From the NCBI GenBank assembly GCA_013322215.1, contig JAAMEZ010000026.1, positions 80,027 to 144,026 of the forward strand: a stretch of 64,000 bases of DNA, given 5' to 3'. The stretch's first letter is position 1. Every line of letters begins with the position of its first letter. The DNA is from Martinezella rhizogenes (GTDB lineage: Bacteria > Pseudomonadota > Alphaproteobacteria > Rhizobiales > Rhizobiaceae). Under the pieces are notes generated by a model. It did no database searches, was not told where the DNA came from, and saw only the letters and a list, made by a program, of their open reading frames with translations. The position numbers and the translations under genes are program-made. Positions 29,575-39,168 of this stretch are shown here, in pieces.

Positions 29575-30954
29575 TCAACCGAAGATGGTGTCGTAGAGCA
29601 GTTTGAAGTTCAGCACCAGGATGATCGCGGCAACTATCCATGATAGCACGGCGATGCTTCTGGAGATGACGAAACTGCCCATTTTCTCGCGATTTGTCAC
29701 GAATTGGACCAATGGAATAACGGCAAAGGGCAATTGCATTGATAGCACGACCTGGCTCAGCACGAGCAGGTTTGCAGTGCCTTTTTCACCATAAATGGCG
29801 GTCACGCACACAACCGGAATAATTGCGAGGCCGCGGGTCAAAAGTCGCCTTGCCCAATGCGGAATCCTGAGCCGGAGAAAGCCTTCCATCACGATCTGGC
29901 CGGCAAGTGTCGCCGTCACTGTCGAGTTGAGGCCGGAGGCGAGCAGCGCCACTGCAAACAGCGTCGAGGCGATGCCGAGGCCGAGCAGCGGCGACAACAG
30001 CTCATAGGCCTGGCCGATCTCGGCCACATCCGAGTGGCCGGTGGTATGGAAGGCGGCAGCGGCGACGATCAGGATCGCGGCATTGACGAAGAGTGCCAGC
30101 ATCAGTGCGACGGTGCTGTCGACCGTCGCCCATTTGATGGCATCGCGGCGACCCTCTTCCGTGCGTTTGTAGGCGCGGGTCTGCACGATGGAAGAATGCA
30201 GATAGAGATTATGCGGCATAACCGTCGCGCCGATGATGCCCATGGCGATATAGAGCATTGCGGGGTTGGTGACGATTTCGGGTGAGGGGATGAAGCCGTG
30301 GAGGATTGCCGCCACCGGTGGCGCGGCCGCTGCGATCTGGACGGCAAAACAGATGGCGATGACGGTCAGCAGCGCAATGACGAAAGCTTCGAGATAGCGG
30401 AAGCCCTTGCTCATCAGAAGCAGTAGTAAAAAGGCGTCGAGCGCCGTGATCAGCGCGCCGCCGATCAGCGGAATTCCGAAGAGCAGCTGCAATGCGATCG
30501 CCGTGCCGATGACTTCGGCAAGGTCGCAGGCGATAATGGCGAGCTCACAGGCAAACCATAGCGCCAGATTGACCGGCCGCGGATAGTGATCACGACAGGC
30601 TTGTGCAAGATCGCGGCCGGTGGCGATACCGAGCCTTGCCGAAAGTGCCTGCAACAGGATCGCCATCAGGTTCGACAACATGATGACGGTGAGAAGCGTA
30701 TAGCCGAACTGCGCACCGCCGGCGAGATCGGTCGCCCAGTTGCCGGGGTCCATGTAGCCGACGGAAATCATGTAACCCGGGCCGACGAAAGCAATCAGGC
30801 GCCGAATCCAGCTGCCGCCATGAGGAACCTTAACCGTGGCATTGACTTCGGGAAGGCTCGGACGATCATCCTCGTCGCGGCTGGCAAACTGCCATTCGCG
30901 CCGCTGCGCTGCAGCTTCCTGAACTTGCGTCATGCGGGGCTCCGGGAGGGTCAT
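29575..30954 (-). CDS. mntH: Nramp family divalent metal transporter (manganese) MntH
   Basis: Proton-coupled importer for Mn2+ and other divalent metals, 459 residues with about 11 membrane spans. The two metal-site motifs of the family are visible: DPGN in [15 protein letters not shown] (TM1) and MPHNLYLHS (TM6). The N-terminal 45 residues are polar and not part of the fold. The first ATG is at 30954; an ATG at 30933 with CGGAG upstream is as likely. The 31 kb region upstream is A+T-rich and could hold a manganese- or iron-responsive promoter, but I could not assign a MntR or Mur box with confidence. Confidence 0.94.
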   Translation of the reverse strand: MTLPEPRMTQVQEAAAQRREWQFASRDEDDRPSLPEVNATVKVPHGGSWIRRLIAFVGPGYMISVGYMDPGNWATDLAGGAQFGYTLLTVIMLSNLMAILLQALSARLGIATGRDLAQACRDHYPRPVNLALWFACELAIIACDLAEVIGTAIALQLLFGIPLIGGALITALDAFLLLLLMSKGFRYLEAFVIALLTVIAICFAVQIAAAAPPVAAILHGFIPSPEIVTNPAMLYIAMGIIGATVMPHNLYLHSSIVQTRAYKRTEEGRRDAIKWATVDSTVALMLALFVNAAILIVAAAAFHTTGHSDVAEIGQAYELLSPLLGLGIASTLFAVALLASGLNSTVTATLAGQIVMEGFLRLRIPHWARRLLTRGLAIIPVVCVTAIYGEKGTANLLVLSQVVLSMQLPFAVIPLVQFVTNREKMGSFVISRSIAVLSWIVAAIILVLNFKLLYDTIFG

Positions 30955-31289
30955 GCTATGAGACTACTAAACAAATATGACCGATATCAGAATTATGCAA
31001 TAGGCTATATTTCAATGGCCATTGCATTGTCTTCGGCCGAAGCCCTGGCCTGCCGGTCGTTTGCCTGTGGGACGAACGCCGCGCTGGTCGGCGCCGGCGA
31101 TGCCTGAGCCTTTGAGGGGGGCGGATCAACCCGAAGGTTGCGATCGGGGCGAAGAAGCCCTCTTGCCGGCGGAGTGCGTAGCCGTTTTTGAGCAAGGGAG
31201 GCGGAGGGTGGAGCGGTTGGCGACCCTGTGTGGCGTACCAATGCGACGGTGGGTTTGACGGCTTGCTCGATCTCGTTCCGGATCAGAAG
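30955..31289. other. Intergenic region between mntH and the tryptophan dioxygenase gene
   Basis: About 335 bases with no supported gene. The part next to mntH (30960-31020) is A+T-rich and presumably holds its promoter. A minus-strand frame at 31005-31301 (98 codons) has Pro/Arg/Ala-rich content with no recognisable domain and no ribosome-binding site, so it is not called. Confidence 0.5.
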
Positions 31290-31318
31290 GCCTTTCGCCA
31301 TTCAAGACGGCGAAAGGC
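31290..31318 (-). terminator. Hairpin after the tryptophan dioxygenase gene
   Basis: Perfect 10-bp arms GCCTTTCGCC (31290-31299) and GGCGAAAGGC (31309-31318) around a nine-base loop, 17 bases beyond the stop codon. The minus-strand continuation lacks a clear T-run, so it may be a processing or weak termination structure. Confidence 0.6.
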
Positions 31319-31334
31319 GGCTTTCCGTCAGCGC

Positions 31335-32084
31335 CTATTCGGCTGCATCGTGCTTGGAAATGGAATCGCGGACGATGCCATATTGGCCGCCCCAGCGATC
31401 AGTCATTTCGTGGCGAATATCCCAGAGATCGGGGAAGAAGCGATGGCGCGCGCCGGCCTGCAGCAGCTCGACGGGGCGGCCTTTCAGCGATTTCGAGCCG
31501 AGCCCGATGGAACGCTGGATCAGATAGATGTGGTTGGCACGGAACTTCTGGAACAGCTCGTCATATTCGACCAACGCCTCGGCGACCACGTAACTGTCGC
31601 CATGATCGTATTTCCCATCATAGATATCCGCGATCGTCAGGCCGGCGGCATCGAGATAGTTCGCCTTGAAGGCGTGCCAGAGATCCGGCGGCATGCGCAG
31701 CAGAAATCCGAAGCCAGGCGATTCCTGCCCGCTGCCATTGCCGAGCTGCAGGCGGATTTGCTGATATTCCTTGGGCGACATGGTTTCCAGAAGATCGAGC
31801 TGAGCCGTCATCATGCGCATGATGCGGTGCACGCGGCCCATGAGGGTCACGACGCGATGCGTATTGCGCTCCTCCATGAAACCGATGACATCGACCAGCG
31901 TATAGGCCATCAGCTTCATCCAGAGTTCTTCGACCTGATGGACGATCTGGAACTGCAATTCATCGCCGTTGACCATCCCGTTCAACGGCTTCTGACACGC
32001 AAGCAGCTTGTCGCACTGCAGGTAAACGCCATAGTCGCGCATTTCGGGCGCCTCGATGCGCGCGTAATAGTCTTTCTTCTGCAT
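31335..32084 (-). CDS. kynA: Tryptophan 2,3-dioxygenase family protein (short form)
   Basis: Heme enzyme that opens the indole ring of tryptophan to N-formylkynurenine. The ATG at 32084 has AAGGGAA upstream and gives 249 residues, shorter than the usual 270-290. The family blocks are recognisable: LLACQKPLNGMVNGDELQF, HQVEELWMKL (matching HQ-x-x-ELWFK), QLDLLETMSPKEY and SGQESPGF (matching SGFQS-x-QF). The heme-ligand region reads DLWDIRHEMTDRWGG, with the His present, but the usual C-terminal GTGGSSG loop is not visible. Kynureninase and formamidase genes are not beside it. A divergent Lrp/AsnC gene probably regulates it. Confidence 0.82.
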   Translation of the reverse strand: MQKKDYYARIEAPEMRDYGVYLQCDKLLACQKPLNGMVNGDELQFQIVHQVEELWMKLMAYTLVDVIGFMEERNTHRVVTLMGRVHRIMRMMTAQLDLLETMSPKEYQQIRLQLGNGSGQESPGFGFLLRMPPDLWHAFKANYLDAAGLTIADIYDGKYDHGDSYVVAEALVEYDELFQKFRANHIYLIQRSIGLGSKSLKGRPVELLQAGARHRFFPDLWDIRHEMTDRWGGQYGIVRDSISKHDAAE

Positions 32085-32233
32085 CTTCGTTCCCTTTGTT
32101 CCGGCCCTCGGCCGCCAAGCATGTTTGCTCACCCTCAAGGATACGAAATTCAACTTGAACATTGTTCCTATTTGTCATTCAAATTATGAGAAACGGAGTA
32201 CGATCGATCATCTTTATAGCCATGGAGAGAACG
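32085..32233. promoter_or_regulatory. Divergent promoter region between kynA and its Lrp-type regulator
   Basis: A+T-rich compared with the rest. It contains ttcaacttgaac and attgttcctatttgtcattcaaattatgag, loose inverted patterns of the sort bound by Lrp/AsnC proteins. No exact operator can be fixed from a single sequence. Confidence 0.45.
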
Positions 32234-32704
32234 ATGGAGTTGGACGCGCTCGACCACAAGATCATTACCGCGCTTGAGGCTGATGCCCGCCTCTCCTTTG
32301 CGGCGCTTGCTGATCAGGCCGGTCTCAGCAAGACACCCTGTTGGAAGCGGGTGAAGGCGCTGGAGGCGGCGGGCGTGATCCGAGGATACAGGACACTTCT
32401 CGACCCGGCCCGGCTCGGCTTCGGGCTGGAAGCCTTCGTGCAGGTGTCGATCGATGTCGAGCGTTTCGATGCTTTCGAAGCCGCCGTGCGCCGCCATCCG
32501 CTGATCTGGCGCTGCCATGCGACGACGGGCGAGGCCGATTATCTCCTGCATATTCTGGCCACCGACATGGCCGCACTCGACCGGCTGCTGCGACAGGAGC
32601 TCAACCGGCTGCCCGGCGTCAGGCATACGGTGACTTCGATGTCGACGCGGGAGATCAAGTCGGATATTTCGCTGGCCGAGGCCACGCGGCATGCGGGCGC
32701 CTAG
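32234..32704 (+). CDS. Lrp/AsnC family transcriptional regulator
   Basis: A 156-residue regulator. The HTH is near the N-terminus (MELDALDHKIITALEADARLSFAALADQAGLSKTPCWKRVKALEAAGVI); the C-terminal RAM ligand domain covers about 70-150 (CHATTGEADYLLHILATDMAALDRLLRQ). The ATG at 32234, preceded by GGAGAG, is chosen; longer frames to 32162 add residues unlike the family. It is divergent from the tryptophan dioxygenase gene, as KynR of Pseudomonas is from the kyn genes, so tryptophan or kynurenine is a likely effector (inference). The TAG stop overlaps the start of a repeat. Confidence 0.92.
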   Translation: MELDALDHKIITALEADARLSFAALADQAGLSKTPCWKRVKALEAAGVIRGYRTLLDPARLGFGLEAFVQVSIDVERFDAFEAAVRRHPLIWRCHATTGEADYLLHILATDMAALDRLLRQELNRLPGVRHTVTSMSTREIKSDISLAEATRHAGA

Positions 32705-32812
32705 AACGTTTCCGCTTTTCTTCGAATCGCAAAAACGCTCTATATCCGTATCCGTGTTTCTTTACGCAGTCCGGACGAAAAACCGCTCCGCACTTTTCCT
32801 GAAATTGCTCTA
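32702..32812. repeat. Two-hairpin intergenic repeat, diverged (family A, copy 5)
   Basis: Begins tagaacgtttccgc, continues cgcaaaaacgctctat and ends cggacgaaaaaccgctccgcacttttcctgaaattgctcta. The second hairpin is close to the other copies, the first has changed. The stop codons of both neighbouring genes lie at or within four bases of its ends. Confidence 0.78.
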
Positions 32813-32813
32813 G

Positions 32814-33437
32814 CTAGCGGTTTTCGTTGCCGCGCATGGAGCGGATCAGGCTGCGGACCAGCCGCTCGCCGACATCGACCAGCGGAAAGGATTTGCCGGA
32901 CCGAAGCCATTCGGCAAGCAGGCCGTTCATCGAGCATTGAATGGCGCGGGCGGCGGAATCGGCGGTCCATAGCGGTGCAAGCGAACTTTGTTCATCCGCC
33001 ATCTCGATCAGTTTCTGCAGCTTGCCGAACATTTCGGCATTGGCCGTGATGATGCGCTGGGCCGCGTCGGACAGATGTTCCGTAAACTCGCAGCCGAGGA
33101 TCATGATGGCGAAGACGCGCTGCTGATGCTCATCATTCACCAGGATCTGCAGAACTTCGATTGTGCCTTGCTCGATCAGGCCAAGAGGATCGTCATGTCC
33201 GTGCTCGATCGCATAGTCGACCATAGCTTCTTGCGGCAAGCGGATCTCGCTGTGCAGCGCGGTCAGGACCTCGGCCTTGTCTTTGAAATGCCAGTAGATC
33301 GCACCGCGCGTTACGCCTGCGCGCTGGGCGATCTTTTCGAGGCTCGAGCCGCTGACGCCGTTTTCATAGAAGATCTCGGCGGCGGCGGCGAGGACTTCCT
33401 CGCGGGTCTTGGCGGCATCTTCCTTGGTTCTGCGCAT
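32814..33437 (-). CDS. TetR family repressor, AcrR/TtgR-like, of the adjacent RND pump
   Basis: Repressor of 207 residues that most likely controls the divergent efflux operon. The HTH is KTREEVLAAAAEIFYENGVSGSSLEKIAQRAGVTRGAIYWHFKDKAEVLTALHSEI, and the C-terminal domain (LIEQGTIEVLQILVNDEHQQRVFAIMILGCEFTEHL) is of the AcrR/TtgR type with a large hydrophobic drug pocket. GAGGAGG stands just before the ATG at 33437. The intergenic region carries a 24-bp AcrR-like operator (33571-33594), close to the efflux gene. Confidence 0.93.
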   Translation of the reverse strand: MRRTKEDAAKTREEVLAAAAEIFYENGVSGSSLEKIAQRAGVTRGAIYWHFKDKAEVLTALHSEIRLPQEAMVDYAIEHGHDDPLGLIEQGTIEVLQILVNDEHQQRVFAIMILGCEFTEHLSDAAQRIITANAEMFGKLQKLIEMADEQSSLAPLWTADSAARAIQCSMNGLLAEWLRSGKSFPLVDVGERLVRSLIRSMRGNENR

Positions 33438-33570
33438 GCGCCTCCTCAAAATTTCGGCGAACGAAAAGGGGGATTTCGTCTCGCTCTATATCTCTGATTT
33501 CATGCATCAATATCTCAAAGCTGCATGCGGTTCCCCATATCATCCATAGAAGTCACATTGATTTGATGTT

Positions 33571-33594
33571 TACAATCATTCATGTATGTTTGTA
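33571..33594. promoter_or_regulatory. AcrR/TtgR-like operator
   Basis: Half-sites TACAATCATTCA and TGTATGTTTGTA form a 24-bp inverted repeat matching at 10 of 12 positions. Its layout is close to that of the known E. coli AcrR site, which starts TACATACATT and ends AATGTATGTA. It lies 45 bases before the adaptor gene and between the divergent regulator and pump genes. Confidence 0.8.
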
Positions 33595-33638
33595 TATTGC
33601 GCCGCAACAAGAATGTCGAATTTCGCGGTGATTTTCCC

Positions 33639-34808
33639 ATGACGACGCATAAATCCCTCCTCCTGCGCAGCAGCCTCATTGTAGCCGGATTGCTCTTTTT
33701 CTGCGCGTCTTCCTCCTTCGCGCAGCAGGCCGGACAGATGCCGCCGCCGCAGGTGACGGTGGTCGATGTCAAGCCACAGACCGTGGCGCTCTCTTATGAA
33801 TATGCTGCGCGCATCTCTGCCTTTAGGCAAGTCGATGTGCGGGCGCGCGTCGGCGGTATCCTGTTGAAAAGAAACTTTATCGAAGGTGCGGAAGTGAAGG
33901 CCGGTGACGTGCTGTTCCTCATCGATCCGGCGACTTACAAGGCAGCCCTTGCCCAGGCCCAGGCGCAATTGCAGCAAAGCCAGGCCCAGTTGGCCCAGGG
34001 GCAACGCGAGGAAAAGCGCAACATCACCTTGTTCGACCAGAATGCGGTCACCCAGAAGGCGCGCGACGATGCGATTTCGACGCGGCAGTTGGCGGAAGCG
34101 GCCGTGGCCGCCGCTCAGGCGCAGGTTCAGACGGCGCAGCTCAATCTCGATTATACGCAGGTCACCGCGCCGGTCGGCGGCATCACCAGCCTGGAACAGG
34201 TCTCCGAGGGAAGCCTCATCGGCACCACGGGCGATACCGGCCTGCTCACCAGCATCACGCAGCTCGATCCGGTCTACGTCAATTTTTCCTTCTCGGATGC
34301 CGAAGCTGCCGAGGTGCGCCGGCTGATCGACATGAAGAAGGCCAAGGGAGAGGCGCCGAATCTCGGCGTCAAGATCTCGTTCGGCGACGGCTCGACCTAC
34401 GATCATGACGGCGTGGTCGACTTCACCTCTTCCACGATCGACGTGTCGACCGGCACGTTGCAGGCCCGCGCCGTGGTCGACAATCCCGATCGCCGGCTGC
34501 TGCCGGGCCAGTTCGTTCGCGCGAAGGTGACAGGCGTCTCGCTCGACAACGCCATTACCATCCCGGAAGTGGCGCTGATGCAGAGCCCGCAGGGCCAGTT
34601 CGTCTACACGATCGACCAGGAAGGCAAGGCGCACGTCAATCCCGTGACGCTGGGCCAGAAGATCGGCGATAGCTGGCTGGTACTGTCAGGCCTCAAGGCC
34701 GGCGACAAGCTGATCACCGAAGGCATCATCAAGGTGCGCCCCGGCGCGCCGGTGCAGGCGACGGCAGATGCATCGCCCAAGGATACGAACAAGGTGGCGC
34801 AGAACTGA
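33639..34808 (+). CDS. RND efflux periplasmic adaptor (AcrA/MexA type)
   Basis: Membrane-fusion protein of 389 residues linking an inner-membrane RND pump to an outer-membrane channel. The signal sequence is [28 protein letters not shown], with cleavage probably before QQAGQ; the Cys context (LFFC) is not a good lipobox. Then come the barrel-sandwich hybrid half ([33 protein letters not shown]), an Ala/Gln-rich coiled-coil hairpin of about 60 residues and the second lipoyl half ([11 protein letters not shown]). The ATG at 33639 is preferred over the frame start at 33582, which lies in the operator. The stop codon overlaps the start codon of the pump gene by one base. Confidence 0.93.
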   Translation: MTTHKSLLLRSSLIVAGLLFFCASSSFAQQAGQMPPPQVTVVDVKPQTVALSYEYAARISAFRQVDVRARVGGILLKRNFIEGAEVKAGDVLFLIDPATYKAALAQAQAQLQQSQAQLAQGQREEKRNITLFDQNAVTQKARDDAISTRQLAEAAVAAAQAQVQTAQLNLDYTQVTAPVGGITSLEQVSEGSLIGTTGDTGLLTSITQLDPVYVNFSFSDAEAAEVRRLIDMKKAKGEAPNLGVKISFGDGSTYDHDGVVDFTSSTIDVSTGTLQARAVVDNPDRRLLPGQFVRAKVTGVSLDNAITIPEVALMQSPQGQFVYTIDQEGKAHVNPVTLGQKIGDSWLVLSGLKAGDKLITEGIIKVRPGAPVQATADASPKDTNKVAQN

Positions 34809-37800
34809 TGTTGGGCAACAGATTCTTTATCGACCGTCCCGTTTTCGCGGCGGTGATCTCGATCGTCATCCTGCTTGCGGGCGCGGTTTGCCTGCGCATC
34901 CTGCCGATCGCGCAATATCCGGAGCTGACGCCGCCGCAGGTGGTGGTGACCGCGACCTATCCCGGCGCCAGTGCCGAGACGGTAGCACAGACCGTTGCCG
35001 CCCCGCTGGAGCAGCAGATCAACGGCGTCGAAAACATGCTCTACATGCAGTCGACGAACTCCAACAGCGGCTCCATGCAGATCACGGTGACCTTCGCGCT
35101 CGGCACCGACCCGGACCAGGCTGCGATCAACGTCAACAACCGCGTACAGCGCGCGGTCTCGACGCTGCCTCAGGATGTGACGCGGCTGGGTGTCGTCGTT
35201 ACCAAGCGCTCGACCTCGATCCTCGGCTTCATCGCCATGTACTCGACCGACAGCCGCTACGACCGTGCCTATGTCGGCAACTATGCGCTGCTCAATGTCA
35301 TCGACGACCTCAAGCGCATTCCGGGCGTGGGCGATGTCAACCTGCTTGGCGATATCGACTATTCAATGCGCATCTGGCTGCGGCCGGACAAGCTTGCACA
35401 GTATAATCTGACGCCGAGCGATGTCGCGACCGCCATCCAGGAGCAGAACTCGCAGTTTGCCGCCGGCCGCTTCGGCGACCAGCCGAGCAACAATCCGCAG
35501 GCCTTCACCTATACCGTGACGACGCAGGGCCGTCTGCCCGATGTCGACGCCTTCGGCGAAATCATCCTGCGTTCGACCGCCAACGCTGCGACGCTGCGCC
35601 TCAAGGATGTCGCGCGCATCGAGCTCGGCACCAAGAGCTATTCCGTCCAGAGCAGCCTCAATGGTACGCCGGCCATCCCGATTGCCGTCTACCTGCAGCC
35701 CGGCGCCAATGCCTTGAACACGATGAAGGCGCTGAGGACGCGTCTGGATGAACTGCAGAAGTCATTCCCGCAAGGCGTCGCCTACGAGATCCCCTACGAC
35801 ACGACGAAATTCATCCAGGTGTCGATCGAGGAGGTGATCAAGACTTTCATCGAGGCGATCCTTCTCGTCATCATCGTGGTCTTCGTCTTCCTGCAGAACT
35901 GGCGGGCAACGCTGATTCCCGTGATCGCTGTGCCCATCTCGATCATCGGCACGTTTGCCGGCATGTATCTGCTCGGCTTCTCGATCAACCTTCTGACCCT
36001 GTTCGGGCTGGTGCTGGCGATCGGTATCGTTGTCGACGACGCGATCGTCGTGCTCGAAAACGTCGAGCGTCTGATGACAACAGAGAAATTGTCCCCGAGA
36101 AAGGCGGCCATCAAGGCGATGGGCGAAGTGACCGGTCCGGTCATCGCCATCGTGCTGGTGCTCTGCGCCGTCTTTATTCCGGTCTCCTTCATGGGCGGGT
36201 TGGCGGGCCAGATGTACAAGCAGTTCGCCGTCACCATCGCGATCTCGGTCACGCTCTCCGGTATCGTGGCGCTGACACTGACGCCGGCACTCTGCGCTCT
36301 GATCCTGAAGCCCGGCCATCACGAGCCGGTCTTGCCGTTCCGCATCTTCAACCGGGCCTTCGACCGGCTGACGCAGGGTTATGCTGCGGGCGTCGCGTTC
36401 TTCCTGAAGCGCGTCATCGTCGGCTGCGTTCTGGTTGCCGGCCTGCTCGGCGTGACGGGCTATCTCTTCTATACGCTGCCGGGGTCGCTGGTGCCGGACG
36501 AAGACCAGGGTTCGCTGTTCCAGATCGCCATCCTGCCGCCGGCGGCGTCGCTGACGCGCACGCAGGCGGTCATGGATGAGGCGATGGTCAACACCCAGAA
36601 GCTGCCCGGCGTCGAGAACGTCTTTGCGGTCTCGGGCTTCGACCTGCTGTCGGGCGGCCTGAAGAGCAGTGCCGGCGTCGCCTTCGTGACGCTGAAGGAC
36701 TGGAGCGAGCGCAAGACGCCGGAGCTTGATGCCCGCAATCTCGCAGGCCCGATGATCGGCGCCAATATGGGCATCAAGGATGCCATGGTGCTTGCCTTCA
36801 ACCCGCCGCCGATCATGGGTCTTTCGACGACGGGCGGTTTCGAGGTCTATCTGCAGGATCGCAGCGGCATGGGTGTTGCCGGGCTTTCCGATGAGGCTCA
36901 GAAGCTTGTCGAGGCCGCCTCGAAGCGGCCGGAGCTTGCAGGTGTGCGCACGACGCTCGATACCAATGTTCCGCAGTTCCGCGCCGATCTCGACCGCGAG
37001 AAGGCCAAGGCGCTCGGCGTGCCGATCAACTCCGTCTTCGACGCCATGCAGGCGACTTTCGGCAGCCTCTACGTGAACGATTTCACGCTTTACGGCCGCA
37101 ACTATCAGGTCAACCTGCAGTCGGAAGCGCCATTCCGCGAATCGCCCGACGATCTGCGCCAGGTCTTCGTCCGCTCCGACAGCGGCAAGATGATCCCGCT
37201 CGATACGCTCATCAAGGTAACGCGCGCCATCGGGCCGGACCAGCTCGAACGCTACAACGCCTTCAATGCTGCCAAGATCACCGGCAACCCGGCGCCCGGC
37301 TATACGTCAGGCGACGCGATCAAGGCCATGCAGCAGGTGGCAGCCGAGACCTTGCCGCAGGGCTTCCAGATCGCGTGGACGGGTTCTGCCTATCAGGAGC
37401 TGGAGACGAGCGGCGCCGGCACGCAAGCGATGATCTTCGGCGTCATCATGGTGTTTCTGATCCTCGCTGCGCAGTATGAAAAGTGGAGCCTGCCGCTCGC
37501 CGTCATCACCGCGATCCCCTTCGCGCTGTTCGGTGCGCTGCTGGCCACCTATCTGCGCGGGCTCACCAACGACGTCTACTTCCAGATCGGCATGGTGACG
37601 CTGATTGGCCTGGCGGCAAAGAACGCCATTCTTATCGTCGAGTTCGCCGTGCTGAAACGCAAGGAAGGCATGAGCGCGGCGGAAGCAGCGCTCGAGGCGG
37701 CGCGACTGCGCTTCCGCCCGATCGTGATGACCTCGCTCGCCTTCATCCTCGGCGTCGTGCCACTGGCCATCAGCACCGGCGCAGGCTCCGCCAGCCGCCA

Positions 37801-37966
37801 TGCCATCGGCACCGGCGTCATCGGCGGCATGCTGGCGGCAACCTTCATCGCTACCTTCTTCATCCCGATGTTCTACCGCCTGATCGCCTGGAAGCAGCCG
37901 AAGCCGGTGGAAGATGACGAGGATGATGCGATCGACCATCGCCCGCATGCGCAGGCTGCCGAGTAA
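34808..37966 (+). CDS. RND multidrug efflux permease, HAE1 type (AcrB/MexB-like)
   Basis: Trimeric proton-driven drug exporter of 1052 residues, the usual length. Twelve membrane spans with two large periplasmic loops are apparent. The proton-relay residues are present: the Asp pair in [16 protein letters not shown] (TM4) and the Lys in [16 protein letters not shown] (TM10). N-terminal [20 protein letters not shown] is characteristic of the family. The C-terminus is acidic and His-rich ([13 protein letters not shown]). No outer-membrane channel gene follows, so TolC must come from another locus. Its likely control is by the TetR protein at 32814-33437. Confidence 0.96.
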   Translation: MLGNRFFIDRPVFAAVISIVILLAGAVCLRILPIAQYPELTPPQVVVTATYPGASAETVAQTVAAPLEQQINGVENMLYMQSTNSNSGSMQITVTFALGTDPDQAAINVNNRVQRAVSTLPQDVTRLGVVVTKRSTSILGFIAMYSTDSRYDRAYVGNYALLNVIDDLKRIPGVGDVNLLGDIDYSMRIWLRPDKLAQYNLTPSDVATAIQEQNSQFAAGRFGDQPSNNPQAFTYTVTTQGRLPDVDAFGEIILRSTANAATLRLKDVARIELGTKSYSVQSSLNGTPAIPIAVYLQPGANALNTMKALRTRLDELQKSFPQGVAYEIPYDTTKFIQVSIEEVIKTFIEAILLVIIVVFVFLQNWRATLIPVIAVPISIIGTFAGMYLLGFSINLLTLFGLVLAIGIVVDDAIVVLENVERLMTTEKLSPRKAAIKAMGEVTGPVIAIVLVLCAVFIPVSFMGGLAGQMYKQFAVTIAISVTLSGIVALTLTPALCALILKPGHHEPVLPFRIFNRAFDRLTQGYAAGVAFFLKRVIVGCVLVAGLLGVTGYLFYTLPGSLVPDEDQGSLFQIAILPPAASLTRTQAVMDEAMVNTQKLPGVENVFAVSGFDLLSGGLKSSAGVAFVTLKDWSERKTPELDARNLAGPMIGANMGIKDAMVLAFNPPPIMGLSTTGGFEVYLQDRSGMGVAGLSDEAQKLVEAASKRPELAGVRTTLDTNVPQFRADLDREKAKALGVPINSVFDAMQATFGSLYVNDFTLYGRNYQVNLQSEAPFRESPDDLRQVFVRSDSGKMIPLDTLIKVTRAIGPDQLERYNAFNAAKITGNPAPGYTSGDAIKAMQQVAAETLPQGFQIAWTGSAYQELETSGAGTQAMIFGVIMVFLILAAQYEKWSLPLAVITAIPFALFGALLATYLRGLTNDVYFQIGMVTLIGLAAKNAILIVEFAVLKRKEGMSAAEAALEAARLRFRPIVMTSLAFILGVVPLAISTGAGSASRHAIGTGVIGGMLAATFIATFFIPMFYRLIAWKQPKPVEDDEDDAIDHRPHAQAAE

Positions 37967-37994
37967 GGCCTCCTGCTCATTCGCCAAGTGCTAG

Positions 37995-38034
37995 GAAAAC
38001 AGGCGGATCGCAGTTTTGCGGTCCGCCTGTTTTC
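37995..38034. terminator. Strong, probably two-way terminator after the AcrB-type gene
   Basis: The arms gaaaacaggcggatcgca and tgcggtccgcctgttttc pair over about 18 bases with one G-U or mismatch. The T-run serves the plus-strand pump gene and the A-run serves the minus-strand gene that ends at 38070. Confidence 0.85.
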
Positions 38035-38069
38035 GTTGGATGCAAATCAGCCGATTGATCGGGCAACGA

Positions 38070-38684
38070 TCACATCGGCGGCACGGTGCCGTTGAGGCCC
38101 ACTGCAACTCGGTCGGCGGAGACTGTGGTCTCGCCGGTTTGCTCGCCTGTGATGAAGACACCGGCGCCGTGCTTCAGATCGGCTTTCGTTGCTGACGTCA
38201 GCGTCACGACAGGCGTGCCATCCGGGATCTTGATCTTGCGTTCGCCACCCTTGTAGGTGAGCGTCAAGGTCGGGCCGCTGACCGAGGTCACGGCATTGGC
38301 GACCGTGGCATTGGTCATCGAACTGTTCGGCTTTGAATCCCAGGGGCGGTCGCCTTCGCCGGTTCCTTTCATCGAGGCCGGGAAGATGACCACCTCGATC
38401 GCACCATTGATGCCGCTATCGGTCGGCTGCGACGCGATGCCGACGAAATCGCCAGGCTTGATGTCGCTGACGGCCGCCTTGACGATGCCGCCAACGTTCC
38501 AGCCGGATTTCAGCGCAACGGTAACGTCCTTGCCGTCGCGAGACTTGACCTTGAGCGTATCGCCATCAAGGCTCTCCACGGTGCCGCGCACCCTCACGCG
38601 TTCGGCGGCATCGGCGCTTTGCAGCGTGGCGAGCATGGCGGCGGAGAGCGTCAGCGCAGCCGCGATCAGACGTTTGCGATCCAT
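38070..38684 (-). CDS. Secreted periplasmic protein of unknown function (DUF5666-like)
   Basis: A 204-residue protein with the signal peptide MDRKRLIAAALTLSAAMLATLQSADA. The mature part is rich in beta-type, OB-like repeats: VRVRGTVESLDGDTLKVKSRDGKDVTVAL and then LTLTYKGGERKIKIPDGTPVVTLTSATKADLKHGAGVFI, two similar units that resemble metal- or ligand-binding OB-fold secreted proteins. AGGGAG lies 10-15 bases before the ATG at 38684. No enzyme motif can be seen. It converges with the RND pump gene and shares its terminator. Confidence 0.75.
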   Translation of the reverse strand: MDRKRLIAAALTLSAAMLATLQSADAAERVRVRGTVESLDGDTLKVKSRDGKDVTVALKSGWNVGGIVKAAVSDIKPGDFVGIASQPTDSGINGAIEVVIFPASMKGTGEGDRPWDSKPNSSMTNATVANAVTSVSGPTLTLTYKGGERKIKIPDGTPVVTLTSATKADLKHGAGVFITGEQTGETTVSADRVAVGLNGTVPPM

Positions 38685-38996
38685 GGGTGGGGTCTCCCTT
38701 GAGATATCGGACGAGCGATGCGCCGGTCGTCCCTGATAAGAAGGTTGGAATTGGTCGACGGAGGCCGCGGAACGGCTTCGAAGCCATCTACATTGCGATC
38801 CTATGCGCCGCTTGCGCTGTCCGCCATTCAAACAAGCGTGAGATGGCGGTCTTATCCGGCGCGGCCAGAAATTCTTGGAAAAGGCCTGTTATTTCCCAGA
38901 ACATCAAGCATTGCTTAACATTTACCGTTAGACTGCGCTGGTTATCTCGAATTCCCTATCGCGCTTAGCGCTGGGCTGGGGAGATTGGAGAACGAA
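38685..38996. other. Intergenic region, no supported gene
   Basis: About 310 bases between the starts of the secreted-protein gene and the small membrane-protein gene. Frames here are short and overlap other readings. It should contain both promoters, but no clear -35/-10 pair was found. Confidence 0.5.
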
Positions 38997-39149
38997 ATGA
39001 CCGCGATTCGTCCCCTTCTGATCGGAATCCTCCTGATTCTGGCACTGGTTCTGATTGCGCTCAGCATCCTGCTGGTCGATCCCGCCCAGCCTGTCCGTCA
39101 ATCCGAGAGCCTCATTCCGCCGCCGACCGAGTCTCCGCAGCGCCCCTGA
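38997..39149 (+). CDS. Small single-span membrane protein (50 residues)
   Basis: A short frame starting ATG at 38997 and ending TGA at 39147-39149. The product begins MTAIRPLLIGILLILALVLI and continues with ALSILLVDPAQP, forming one hydrophobic span of about 22 residues, then a Pro/Ser-rich hydrophilic tail. GGAG stands about seven bases before the ATG. The start, the ribosome-binding site and the membrane segment support it as a real small gene; its role is not known. It ends 20 bases before the stop codon of the convergent hutC gene. Confidence 0.6.
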   Translation: MTAIRPLLIGILLILALVLIALSILLVDPAQPVRQSESLIPPPTESPQRP

Positions 39150-39168
39150 AACAGTGCTGGGAAAACGG

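Noticed and set aside
31005..31301. Minus-strand frame of 98 codons between mntH and kynA
   Set aside because: Pro/Arg/Ala-rich without any domain or ribosome-binding site, and it overlaps a hairpin.
32085..32162. N-terminal extension of the tryptophan dioxygenase
   Set aside because: The extra residues do not fit the family and the ATG at 32084 has the better ribosome-binding site.
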